Assembly (NCBI RefSeq): GCF_900129965.1
Contig: NZ_FQXM01000002.1
Location: 248,001 to 312,000, forward strand
Reading direction: 5' to 3'
Origin: Clostridium grantii DSM 8605
Lineage (GTDB): Bacteria; Bacillota; Clostridia; Clostridiales; Clostridiaceae
Length of the DNA stretch: 64,000 nucleotides
Part shown: piece by piece, positions 41,112 through 49,086 of the stretch
Position numbering within the stretch: the stretch's first letter is position 1
How the letters are laid out: each line of letters begins with the position of its first letter
Notes under the pieces: generated by a model
The model's database searches: none
The model's input: the letters and a program-made list of their open reading frames with translations, nothing else
Told to the model about the DNA's origin: nothing
Translations under genes and position numbers: made by a program

Positions 41112-41909
41112 ATGTTGGTAGTATATTTAGATTTTTTTATTTTGCAAAATTTAATAGTAAACTTGTTTCTATTAAAACTAACCTCCAAAATTGTTAAGTT
41201 AAAAAGAAAGAATGGATTAGAAATATTGGCAGCTTTTTTGGGCACAATAGGATCCACAATTGGTTTAATATCGGCATTCTCTTTTTTATATAGCACGCCT
41301 TCTAAACTGGTAATAGCGTTCATAATGATTTGCATTGTGTACAATGACAAAGAAATTTTATTTCAAATTAAAGTGACTGCTATATTTATATTCATATCTA
41401 TGACTTTAGCAGGACTATGTTTATTTATTGAATATAACAATAATCTGGTTTTGTTTGATAGGTTAACCAATTTTTCCTACAAAAAATTATTGGTATCAAT
41501 CATGTTGATTTATATTTTTGCAGAGAGAATAGTTTGCTATATAGGGGATAGAAAAAAAATTCAAAAATTGATCTATAAGGTTGAAATAAATAATAAAGGA
41601 TCTGTAAAGAAAATAAAGGCTTTTCTTGATACGGGTAATGAATTAAGAGAGCCGGCTACAAATCTACCAGTGATTATAGTAGAAGAGAGTTTTTTAAAAG
41701 ATATGCTAGAAAAACAAAAGATAGACTTTAAAATTCCGTATTCAGTTGTAAATGGGGAAAAAGGTTTTATGAGAGCCTTTAGGCCTGATTCTGTTACCGT
41801 TTATTATGAAGATAAAGTTGAAAATAGAAATGCCATTATTGCTATATGTTCTAATAAACTAAGTGACGTAGGGGATTATAATGCTTTGTTATCAAGGGAA
41901 ATATTCTAA
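41112..41909 (+). CDS. spoIIGA: Sporulation sigma-E processing peptidase SpoIIGA
   Basis: Membrane aspartic protease that activates pro-sigma-E. About 265 aa. The first 145 residues form several membrane spans (LVVYLDFFILQNLIVN and onward). The soluble part has the catalytic aspartate Asp173 in AFLDTGNELREP. It is shorter than the roughly 300-aa Bacillus protein. GGGGGAGG lies so close to the ATG at 41112 that the next codon, TTG at 41115, may be used; this gives MVVYLD, the form seen in relatives. An earlier ATG (41094) precedes the ribosome site. It lies 16 bases before sigE, its substrate. Confidence 0.9.
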   Translation: MLVVYLDFFILQNLIVNLFLLKLTSKIVKLKRKNGLEILAAFLGTIGSTIGLISAFSFLYSTPSKLVIAFIMICIVYNDKEILFQIKVTAIFIFISMTLAGLCLFIEYNNNLVLFDRLTNFSYKKLLVSIMLIYIFAERIVCYIGDRKKIQKLIYKVEINNKGSVKKIKAFLDTGNELREPATNLPVIIVEESFLKDMLEKQKIDFKIPYSVVNGEKGFMRAFRPDSVTVYYEDKVENRNAIIAICSNKLSDVGDYNALLSREIF

Positions 41910-41925
41910 GTGTGGGGTGATGAAT

Positions 41926-42642
41926 GTGGATGTGTTTAATGTGTTTAATGTATTTATGAATAGAGTATTCACAAAACTAAAATTATTTAGAAATAAAATT
42001 TATTTTATTGGAGGGAATGATGCATTACCTCCACCATTATCTAAGGATGAAGAAGTTGAGGTTGTACAAAGATTAATGAGTGGAGATGAAAGTGTAAGAA
42101 CCATTTTGATAGAAAGGAATTTAAGATTAGTAGTATACATTGCTAAAAAATTTGAAAACTCAGGAATAATGGTGGAGGATTTGATTTCGGTAGGAACAAT
42201 TGGATTAATAAAAGCTGTAAATACTTTTGATCCTACTAAAAATATAAAGTTAGCAACTTATGCTTCTAGATGCATTGAAAATGAAATTTTAATGTATTTA
42301 AGAAGGAATAATAAAATCAAGTCTGAAATTTCATTTTATGAACCGTTGAATACAGATTGGGATGGAAATGAGTTACTACTTTCAGATATATTGGGTACAG
42401 AAAATGATATGGTATATAATCTTATTGAAGACGAAGTGGATAAGCAACTTTTATTAATAGCAATGAAAAAATTAAGTCAAAGAGAAAAAGAAATTGTTAG
42501 ATTAAGATTTGGTTTAAATGGAAAAGATGAAAAAACTCAAAAACAAGTTGCAGATATTTTAGGTATCTCCCAGTCATATATATCAAGGCTTGAGAAGAGA
42601 ATAATAAGAAGATTAAAAAAAGAGATTAATAAAATGGTTTAA
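41926..42642 (+). CDS. sigE: RNA polymerase sigma factor sigma-E (mother cell, early)
   Basis: 238-aa early mother-cell sigma factor, made as a pro-protein. The about 27 N-terminal residues before IGGNDALPPPLSKDEE form the amphipathic pro-sequence cleaved by SpoIIGA. Region 2 has LIERNLRLVVYIAKKFEN and TYASRCIENEILMYLRRNN, and region 4 has QKQVADILGISQSYISRLEKR. The start chosen is the GTG at 41926 with GGGGTGA 5 bases upstream, which gives the family length; an upstream open frame overlaps spoIIGA. Codons 3-8 contain an exact GTGTTTAAT repeat. Confidence 0.94.
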   Translation: MDVFNVFNVFMNRVFTKLKLFRNKIYFIGGNDALPPPLSKDEEVEVVQRLMSGDESVRTILIERNLRLVVYIAKKFENSGIMVEDLISVGTIGLIKAVNTFDPTKNIKLATYASRCIENEILMYLRRNNKIKSEISFYEPLNTDWDGNELLLSDILGTENDMVYNLIEDEVDKQLLLIAMKKLSQREKEIVRLRFGLNGKDEKTQKQVADILGISQSYISRLEKRIIRRLKKEINKMV

Positions 42643-42649
42643 TACTATA

Positions 42650-42677
42650 GTATAAAAATCAGCTTTCGGGAAATAAT
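42650..42677 (+). promoter_or_regulatory. sigma-F promoter of sigG
   Basis: GTATA (42650-42654), 14-base spacer, GGAAATAAT (42669-42677) matches the sigma-F consensus GYATA-N14/15-GGNNANANT at every defined base. Transcripts should begin near 42684. Confidence 0.8.
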
Positions 42678-42706
42678 TTAAAATGAACTACATAGAGGGA
42701 GCTGAT
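42658..42706 (+). promoter_or_regulatory. Stem that hides the sigG ribosome site in read-through mRNA
   Basis: 42658-42667 pairs with 42697-42706 (10 bp, two G-U). The 3' arm holds most of the sigG ribosome site GAGGGAG (42695-42701). The 5' arm lies upstream of the predicted sigma-F start, so only mRNA reading in from spoIIGA-sigE can form it. Confidence 0.65.
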
Positions 42707-42712
42707 ACAGAA

Positions 42713-43486
42713 ATGATGATTAACAAGGTAGAGATATGTGGAGTTAATACATCTAAGTTACCCGTTTTAAAAGAAAAAGAAATGAAAGATTTAATGTTAC
42801 GAATGAGAAGCGGAGAAATAGGTGCAAGAGAAGTTTTTATAAGAGGTAACTTGAGATTAGTTTTAAGTGTTATTCAACGATTCAACAATCGAGGAGAAAA
42901 CATTGATGATTTATTTCAAGTAGGTTGTATAGGTTTAATAAAATCAATAGATAATTTTGACCTCAGCCAAAATGTTAAATTTTCCACTTATGCAGTACCC
43001 ATGATTATTGGGGAAATTAGAAGGTACTTACGAGATAATAATTCTATAAGAGTAAGTAGATCTTTAAGAGATATTGCTTATAGAGCGTTGCAAGTAAGGG
43101 ACAGATTAATAGCCTTAAATAACAAGGAACCTACTGTTGGTCAAATTGCCAAAGAACTTGAACTGCCTAGAGAGGAGGTTGTATTTGCTTTAGACGCTAT
43201 CCAAGATCCAGTATCTTTATTTGAACCTATTTACCATGACGGAGGAGACGCAATTTATGTAATGGACCAAATAAGTGATAGCAAAAATTTGGATGATAGC
43301 TGGATAAAAAACATTTCTATAAAAGAAGCTATGAAAAAACTCAATAGTAGAGAAAAACTTATTTTGAGTATGAGATTCTTTCAAGGAAGAACACAGATGG
43401 AGGTAGCGGATGAAATAGGCATCTCACAAGCTCAAGTTTCTAGATTAGAAAAAACTGCATTGAAGCATATGAAAAAATACGTTTAG
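42713..43486 (+). CDS. sigG: RNA polymerase sigma factor sigma-G (forespore, late)
   Basis: 257-aa late forespore sigma factor. NKVEICGVNTSKLPVLK is the hallmark N terminus (about 4-20). Region 2 is NLRLVLSVIQRFNNRGENIDDLFQVG with TYAVPMIIGEIRRYLRD. Region 3 is RVSRSLRDIAYRALQVRDR, and region 4 ends MEVADEIGISQAQVSRLEK. The ATG at 42713 gives the Bacillus-like N terminus; the frame extends to 42683, but that part precedes the ribosome site. A sigma-F promoter and an occluding stem lie in the 70-base gap after sigE. Confidence 0.95.
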   Translation: MMINKVEICGVNTSKLPVLKEKEMKDLMLRMRSGEIGAREVFIRGNLRLVLSVIQRFNNRGENIDDLFQVGCIGLIKSIDNFDLSQNVKFSTYAVPMIIGEIRRYLRDNNSIRVSRSLRDIAYRALQVRDRLIALNNKEPTVGQIAKELELPREEVVFALDAIQDPVSLFEPIYHDGGDAIYVMDQISDSKNLDDSWIKNISIKEAMKKLNSREKLILSMRFFQGRTQMEVADEIGISQAQVSRLEKTALKHMKKYV

Positions 43487-43507
43487 AGCTCTTGAGCTCT
43501 TTTTTTT
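43485..43507 (+). terminator. Terminator after sigG
   Basis: Short stem AGAGCT/AGCTCT (43485-43490 with 43495-43500), then seven T. It overlaps the stop codon. Confidence 0.75.
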
Positions 43508-43521
43508 ATTCTATATTAATA

Positions 43522-43550
43522 TAATATTTAATAATGCTTATACATATAAT
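43522..43550 (+). promoter_or_regulatory. sigma-E promoter of the ymxH-like gene
   Basis: TAATATT, 14-base spacer, CATATAAT: 7 of 7 at the -35 (KMATATT) and 7 of 8 at the -10 (CATACAHT). Points to mother-cell expression. Confidence 0.75.
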
Positions 43551-43592
43551 AATATGAGGAAATCTAAAAATTAAATTAAGGGGGAAAACATA

Positions 43593-43844
43593 TTGTACTC
43601 GATTAATAGGATTAAGAGTATGGAGGTAATAGATGTTTCAAATGGAAGAAAAATAGGTTTTGTAGCTGATTTGAAAATAGATATTTTTAATTATAGAATA
43701 TTATCTATTATTATCCCTATACAAGGAAGTGGATGGTTTAATAAGCAAGACGTTCTAGAAATACCTTGGGAGCAAATCTTCAAAGTAGGGGAAGATGTTT
43801 TATTGGTAAATGGGTATAAAGAAGGTTTAGTAAATTCGATATAG
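43593..43844 (+). CDS. ymxH: YlmC/YmxH family sporulation protein (PRC-barrel)
   Basis: 83-aa single PRC-barrel protein: MEVIDVSNGRKIGFVADLKID, then YRILSIIIPIQG and IPWEQIFKVGEDVLLVN. The family is conserved near sigE-sigG in Clostridia and is called a sporulation protein; its molecular role is unknown. TTG start after AAGGGGG. The sigma-E-type promoter at 43522-43550 supports expression in the mother cell. Confidence 0.85.
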   Translation: MYSINRIKSMEVIDVSNGRKIGFVADLKIDIFNYRILSIIIPIQGSGWFNKQDVLEIPWEQIFKVGEDVLLVNGYKEGLVNSI

Positions 43845-43910
43845 AAATTTATAAATATTAAGTGTATAATCTTAGATAAGGATGACTATTAGCGTAAAGG
43901 ACGTGAGTTT

Positions 43911-44375
43911 ATGAAATGTCCATTTTGTGGTGAGGGCGAAAGTAAAGTAATTGATTCTAGATCAACAGATAATGCCATTAGAAGAAGAAGAGAATGCATT
44001 ATTTGTAATAAAAGATACACTACTTATGAAAAGGTAGATACAATACCATTATTAGTTGTAAAAAAAGATTCAAGTAGAGAATATTTTGATAAGAATAAGA
44101 TAATAAATGGATTATTGATAGCTTGTCAAAAAAGACCTATATCTAGAGATGATATAGATGAAATTGCGGAGGATATTGAAAAGAAATTAAGTAATTCTAT
44201 GATTAATGAAGTTAAGAGTGAATACATAGGTGAGATGGTAATGAAAAAATTGAAGGGTATCGATGAAGTTTCATATGTGAGATTCGCTTCAGTTTATAGG
44301 CAATTTAAAGATATAAATACTTTCATTGAAGAGATTAAAATTTTAATGTCAGATAAGAAAAGTCCTTTTAAATAA
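43911..44375 (+). CDS. nrdR: Transcriptional repressor NrdR
   Basis: 154-aa ATP-cone repressor of ribonucleotide reductase genes. The N-terminal zinc ribbon is CPFCGEGESKVIDSR plus CIICNKRYTTYE. The ATP-cone starts at about residue 48 (LLVVKKDSSREYFDKNKI) and contains ACQKRPIS and FASVYRQFKDI. The ATG follows GGACGTGAG. No nrd gene is adjacent. Its 3' end overlaps a strong terminator. Confidence 0.95.
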   Translation: MKCPFCGEGESKVIDSRSTDNAIRRRRECIICNKRYTTYEKVDTIPLLVVKKDSSREYFDKNKIINGLLIACQKRPISRDDIDEIAEDIEKKLSNSMINEVKSEYIGEMVMKKLKGIDEVSYVRFASVYRQFKDINTFIEEIKILMSDKKSPFK

Positions 44376-44390
44376 AGGACTTTTCTTATT
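44353..44390 (+). terminator. Terminator after nrdR
   Basis: 16-bp perfect stem (44353-44368 with 44374-44389) beginning inside the nrdR coding end. Confidence 0.85.
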
Positions 44391-44449
44391 ATAGTAATAA
44401 TGGTAAATTTAAAGGATTAATAACTTGATAGTAGGAGGGTGTAAAAGAA

Positions 44450-45160
44450 ATGATAAAAAAAAGTGATTTTCAATTTATAAATTTTGAGGAAAGTGATATT
44501 GAAATATATTTTTCTACTGGGGAAAATAATAAATCATTTAATATGAATACAGAAGAAGGGTTAAATAATATAAAAAAGATGGAAAGTTATTTTTCTGTTA
44601 AGAAAATAGGATATTGTAAACAGGTACATGGGAAAAATGTTATAATATTTAATGAAAGTGACAAAATTAAAGAAGCAGATGGGATTCTAACCAATAAAAA
44701 AAATATAGCAGTAGGGGTATTTAATGCTGATTGTGTGCCAATTATAATCATTGATGGTAAAAAAAGAGTTGTTGCTGCCGTTCATAGCGGATGGAAAGGG
44801 ACCTATGATGAAGTTGTTATTGAGGCAGTGAATAAAATGGTGGATTGTTATGAAAGTGAAATAAAGGATTTATCTTTTTATATTGGGCCGCATATTATGG
44901 ATTGTTGTTATGAAGTAGATTATGATTTAATAGATAAATTTTTACAAAAGGAATTATATAAAAAAGATAATATTAATTCTGGTAAAAATTTAAGTTTGCA
45001 AAATTGTATTTTAACACAACTTAAATCTATAGGAGTTCATCATAAAAAGATAATAAAAGTTAATAAGTGTACTTACTGTGAAAAAGAGATTTGTCTGCAT
45101 TCATTTAGAAAAAAAACAGTAGAATATGGAAGAATGTTTTCATTTGTAATTATAAGATAA
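44450..45160 (+). CDS. pgeF: Peptidoglycan editing factor PgeF / YfiH-YlmD family
   Basis: 236-aa cytoplasmic protein of the YfiH/YlmD (multicopper-oxidase-like, DUF152) family; the E. coli member removes wrongly incorporated L-Ser from UDP-MurNAc precursors. Seen: CKQVHGKNV (about 56-64), FNADCVPI, the metal-site AAVHSGWKGT, IGPHIMDCCYEV, and the late CTYCEKE...CLHSFRK. In Bacillus ylmD also lies beside sigG. GGAGG lies 11 bases before the ATG, a rather long spacing. Confidence 0.88.
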   Translation: MIKKSDFQFINFEESDIEIYFSTGENNKSFNMNTEEGLNNIKKMESYFSVKKIGYCKQVHGKNVIIFNESDKIKEADGILTNKKNIAVGVFNADCVPIIIIDGKKRVVAAVHSGWKGTYDEVVIEAVNKMVDCYESEIKDLSFYIGPHIMDCCYEVDYDLIDKFLQKELYKKDNINSGKNLSLQNCILTQLKSIGVHHKKIIKVNKCTYCEKEICLHSFRKKTVEYGRMFSFVIIR

Positions 45161-45191
45161 TGGAAAAATTATACAAAATAGGAGGAAAGTT

Positions 45192-45887
45192 ATGAGCGAT
45201 GCAAAAATTCTAGTTGTAGATGATGAATTAAATATTCAAGAGTTAATAAAGTTTAATTTAAAAAGTAAGGGATACGATGTACTTGTTGCAGGGGATGGAT
45301 TAAAAGCATTAAAATTAGCTAAAGAGGAAAAGCCTGACTTGATTTTATTGGATTTGATGCTACCGGGAATGGACGGATATGATGTATGTAGTGAGATAAG
45401 AAGAAACAATAGTATTTCTTCTATTCCCATTATTATGATAACAGCAAAAGGAGAGGAGTTTGATAAAGTACATGGATTGGAATTGGGAGCCGATGATTAC
45501 ATAACAAAGCCTTTTTCAGTGAAAGAATTACTAGCTAGAGTAAAAGCGGTATTAAGAAGAACTACAATTCAAGTTTTTGAGGATATTTATTCTTTTGGCG
45601 ATATTATGGTGGATTTTGAAAAGCATGAAGTAATAAAGGATAAAAATAAAATTGATCTCACATATAAAGAATTTGAATTATTGAGTGAATTTATTAAGAA
45701 TAAAGGAAGGGTTATGACTAGGGATTATCTGCTTGAAAAAATATGGGGTTATGAGTATATAGGAGAAACTAGAACAGTGGATGTTCATATAAGACATTTG
45801 AGAAAGAAAATTGAAGAAGATGATAAAAAACCTAAATACATAGAAACTATAAGAGGTATTGGGTATAGATTTAGTTTAGGAGAATAA
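45192..45887 (+). CDS. Response regulator, OmpR/PhoP type
   Basis: 231-aa two-component regulator. The receiver has DD at 10-11, the phosphorylation site Asp54 in ILLDLMLPGMDG, and the conserved Lys in DYITKPFS. The winged-helix output domain shows LTYKEFELLSEF and VDVHIRHLRKKIEED...IETIRGIGYRF. GGAGGAAAG is before the ATG. It lies 2 bases before its partner kinase. Overall it is most like PhoP (phosphate response), but without pst genes nearby the signal is not known. Confidence 0.88.
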   Translation: MSDAKILVVDDELNIQELIKFNLKSKGYDVLVAGDGLKALKLAKEEKPDLILLDLMLPGMDGYDVCSEIRRNNSISSIPIIMITAKGEEFDKVHGLELGADDYITKPFSVKELLARVKAVLRRTTIQVFEDIYSFGDIMVDFEKHEVIKDKNKIDLTYKEFELLSEFIKNKGRVMTRDYLLEKIWGYEYIGETRTVDVHIRHLRKKIEEDDKKPKYIETIRGIGYRFSLGE

Positions 45888-45889
45888 AC

Positions 45890-47590
45890 ATGAAAAAGAA
45901 ATTAATGATATCCATAATAGGTACTATGACTTTAAGTTTGATTATTGTAACCTTATTATTTGTAACTCTTATTAATTTCAAAAATGAGGAGTTCATAAAA
46001 AATCAATTAAAGAAAAATAATCAATTAATTATAAATCAAATTGAATTAGGAATTTTAAATGATGAACATATTTATGAAAAACTTTATAAAGATACAGATT
46101 TAAGAATTACAATAATTGATAAAGATGGGAAGGTTATCATTGATTCTGAAGCAGATTCAGAATTAATGGAAAATCATAATAATCGGGAAGAAGTTATAGA
46201 AGCAAGAAAAACAGGTAAAGGAACTTCAATTAGATATAGTGGTACCCTTAAAAAAAGAATGATGTATTATGCAACTTTTCATAATGATATGGTTATAAGA
46301 AGTTCTATGTATGTAGATGTAATAACTGGTCTTGAAGGTGAATATTTAAAGTATTATCTGACAATCTTAGCTTTTGTATTTTTGATTTCTTTGTTAATAT
46401 CATCCAAGCTCACTTATGCAATAATTAAACCTATAAAAGATTTAGAGTCAACCACATCTAAAATTGCACAAGGTCAATTTGATAGAAGAGCAAGGTTTTT
46501 CTCTGATGATGAAATAGGTCAATTAGCAGTTACCTTTAATAAAATGGCAGATAGATTACAATTAACTATAAAGGATTCTATTGATAAAAGAGATAAATTG
46601 GAGGCGATTCTAAAAAGTATGGATAGTGGAGTTATAGCCATAGATGATTACAATAAAATAATTATGTTAAATCCTTATGCAAAAAGGATTTTCGGAATAA
46701 ATGAAGATGTTATTGGTAATGATATAAATAATTTCATTGATAAAGAAAGTTTTGAAGAAATATTTAATGATAATAATAATATAAAGGAAATTAAAATAAA
46801 TAATGTTATTGAAAAGCATTTGAAGATAAAAACAGCAGATATTATAAGTGAGAATACAAAAATTGGCACAGTAGCAGTTATTCATGATATTACAGATGTA
46901 AGAAGACTAGAAAATATGAGATCACAATTTGTTGCCAATGTTTCCCATGAACTAAAAACACCTCTTACCTCAATTAAAGGGTTTGCTGAAACATTAAAAT
47001 ATGTGGAGGATAAAGAAACCAGAGATAAATTTTTGAACATAATTAATGATGAAACAGAAAGATTGACTAGGTTGATAAATGACATTCTTACATTATCTGA
47101 TATTGAACAATATAAACCTAATGCAAATAATGTGGACTTTGAAGTAAATAAAATTGTAAATGAAGTTTATTCTTTAACAAAATCTATGGCTAAAAAGAAA
47201 AAGATTCTTTTAGTTAAAACTATGGAGGGTAATCCTATTATTACAGGCAATCCAGATAGTTTCAAACAAATGTTAATAAATTTAGTTGATAATGCAATAA
47301 AATATTCTGAAAATGGTGATGCAGTTTACGTTCATTCTAGAGTTCAAGGATACAATTATGTAGTATCTGTTAAAGATACTGGGTGTGGGATACCAGAAGA
47401 ACATATACATAGACTTTTTGAAAGGTTTTATAGAGTTGATAAAGCTAGGTCTAGAGATAGGGGTGGAACAGGACTGGGGTTAGCTATAGTGAAACATATT
47501 GTAATGAGTTTTGAAGGAAATATTACAGTTAATACTAAAGTGGAGACTGGATCGGAATTTATAATAGAAATCCCGATAAATATGGAGTGA
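45890..47590 (+). CDS. Sensor histidine kinase, PhoR/WalK-like
   Basis: 566-aa membrane kinase partnered with the preceding regulator. Span 1 is about 8-29, the extracellular sensor domain about 30-152, and span 2 about 153-174. A HAMP domain (PIKDLESTTSKIAQGQFDRR) covers about 178-230, a PAS domain about 236-337, and the dimerisation helix carries the phospho-acceptor His353 (NVSHELKTPLTS). The ATPase domain has NLVDNAIKYSE, DTGCGIP and GGTGLGLAIVKH. Domain order equals PhoR/WalK. The intracellular PAS and small extracellular domain fit the PhoR type. Confidence 0.9.
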   Translation: MKKKLMISIIGTMTLSLIIVTLLFVTLINFKNEEFIKNQLKKNNQLIINQIELGILNDEHIYEKLYKDTDLRITIIDKDGKVIIDSEADSELMENHNNREEVIEARKTGKGTSIRYSGTLKKRMMYYATFHNDMVIRSSMYVDVITGLEGEYLKYYLTILAFVFLISLLISSKLTYAIIKPIKDLESTTSKIAQGQFDRRARFFSDDEIGQLAVTFNKMADRLQLTIKDSIDKRDKLEAILKSMDSGVIAIDDYNKIIMLNPYAKRIFGINEDVIGNDINNFIDKESFEEIFNDNNNIKEIKINNVIEKHLKIKTADIISENTKIGTVAVIHDITDVRRLENMRSQFVANVSHELKTPLTSIKGFAETLKYVEDKETRDKFLNIINDETERLTRLINDILTLSDIEQYKPNANNVDFEVNKIVNEVYSLTKSMAKKKKILLVKTMEGNPIITGNPDSFKQMLINLVDNAIKYSENGDAVYVHSRVQGYNYVVSVKDTGCGIPEEHIHRLFERFYRVDKARSRDRGGTGLGLAIVKHIVMSFEGNITVNTKVETGSEFIIEIPINME

Positions 47591-47598
47591 ATTTAAAT

Positions 47599-47622
47599 AA
47601 AAACCAGATTAGTCTGGTTTTT
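47599..47622 (+). terminator. Terminator after the two-component pair
   Basis: 10-bp stem (47599-47608 with 47613-47622) with a TTAG loop and T-rich 3' arm. Confidence 0.8.
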
Positions 47623-47654
47623 GTGCTATCATTAATTATTTAAAAAATGAATTC

Positions 47655-47683
47655 TTGCAGAATGTTTAGATTAATGATACTAT
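47655..47683 (+). promoter_or_regulatory. Candidate sigma-A promoter of DUF512-der-gpsA
   Basis: TTGCAG, 17-base spacer, TACTAT, about 55 bases before the gene. Confidence 0.5.
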
Positions 47684-47737
47684 ACATAATGTATGGCAAA
47701 AATATTAATGATATGATTTGGAATCTATGGAGGAATT

Positions 47738-49084
47738 ATGATTTCTGAAATAAAATATATAAAACCTTTTAGTATAGCAGAAGAAGTTGGGATTGAACCT
47801 GGGGATAAGTTATTAAAAATTAATGATAAGGATATTCAGGATATTATTGACTATAAATATCTTATAACTGATGAAGTACTAGTATTAGAAATTTTGAAAA
47901 AAGTAGAAGATGAAATTTGGGAAATTGAAATTGAAAAAGAATATGATGAAGATTTGGGATTAGAATTCGAAGAACCAATTTTAGATAATCCTAAAAAATG
48001 TCATAATAAATGTATATTTTGTTTTATAGATCAATTACCCAAGGGAATGAGAGAAACATTATATTTTAAAGATGATGATTCTAGATTATCATTTCTCCAA
48101 GGAAACTTTGTTACAATGACTAATATGAGTGAGGAAGATATTGATAGAATAATTAAATATAAAATCAGTCCAATAAATGTATCTGTACATACAACGAATG
48201 AAAGTCTTAGATGCAAAATGATGAATAATAAATTTGCAGGAAATGTTTATGAAAGGATGAAAAGACTAGCTGAAAATGGTATAAGTATGAATTCACAGAT
48301 TGTGGTTTGTCCAGGTTACAATGATGGAGAAGAATTTATTAAAACAGTTGAAGATTTATATAAGCTTTATCCAAATGTGAATAATGTGGCAGCAGTTCCT
48401 ATTGGAATAACTAAGTTTAGAAAAGAATCTCATTTGCCGCAAATTGATATTTTTAATAAAGAAACTTCAAAACAGTTATTAGATGCAGTAGCTGTATATC
48501 AAGAAAAATTTTTAAAGGAACATGGAGAGGTATTTATTAGGTTGTCAGATGAATTTTATATTTTAGCAGAAGAAGAAATTCCATCAAGTGAGTTCTATGA
48601 AGATTTTGAACAACTAGAAGATGGTATTGGAACTGTTAGAAAATTGAGAGATAATATAAATATGACTCTAGAAGATTTAAGAAAAAATTTAAAAGAAAAT
48701 ATTCTTTTGGTGACAGGAACTTTAGCTTATGATGAAATTGTCTCTATGGCAAACATTATTATGAGTAAAAATTCTAACCTTAATATAAAGGTAAAAAAAA
48801 TAATCAACAACTTTTTCGGAGAAACTATAACAGTCTCAGGTTTACTTACTGGCCAGGACATAATAGAGCAAATTCAAGAGGATTTCCAAGAATTTAATTA
48901 TATGATATTACCTGATAATGTGGTGAGAAAAGGATATGAGTTAAGTGACTCTAAGGAACTAGTTTTACTTGATGATATTACAATTGAAGATTTACAAAAG
49001 AAGTTAAATAAAAAAGTTTTATTATGTGATTATACAGGTGAGGATTTAATCCAAATTATAAATCACATACAAGAGGAGGAATAA
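47738..49084 (+). CDS. DUF512 radical-SAM-like protein with N-terminal PDZ
   Basis: 448-aa protein. Residues 1-60 look like a PDZ domain (VGIEPGDKLLKINDKDIQDI). A Cys motif C-x3-C-x2-C (KCHNKCIFCFIDQLPKGMR, about residue 88) is that of radical SAM enzymes, followed by the DDDSRLSFLQGNFVTMTNM block and INVSVHTTN. The DUF512 domain fills the C-terminal half. Function unknown; the family sits next to der in many Clostridia, as here with a 2-base gap, which hints at ribosome or envelope maturation (inferred). Confidence 0.88.
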   Translation: MISEIKYIKPFSIAEEVGIEPGDKLLKINDKDIQDIIDYKYLITDEVLVLEILKKVEDEIWEIEIEKEYDEDLGLEFEEPILDNPKKCHNKCIFCFIDQLPKGMRETLYFKDDDSRLSFLQGNFVTMTNMSEEDIDRIIKYKISPINVSVHTTNESLRCKMMNNKFAGNVYERMKRLAENGISMNSQIVVCPGYNDGEEFIKTVEDLYKLYPNVNNVAAVPIGITKFRKESHLPQIDIFNKETSKQLLDAVAVYQEKFLKEHGEVFIRLSDEFYILAEEEIPSSEFYEDFEQLEDGIGTVRKLRDNINMTLEDLRKNLKENILLVTGTLAYDEIVSMANIIMSKNSNLNIKVKKIINNFFGETITVSGLLTGQDIIEQIQEDFQEFNYMILPDNVVRKGYELSDSKELVLLDDITIEDLQKKLNKKVLLCDYTGEDLIQIINHIQEEE

Positions 49085-49086
49085 AC

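Noticed and set aside
41932..41949. GTGTTTAAT repeated in tandem near the sigE start
   Set aside because: Coding for VFNVFN in the pro-sequence; only two exact copies, best seen as a small in-frame duplication with no regulatory sign.
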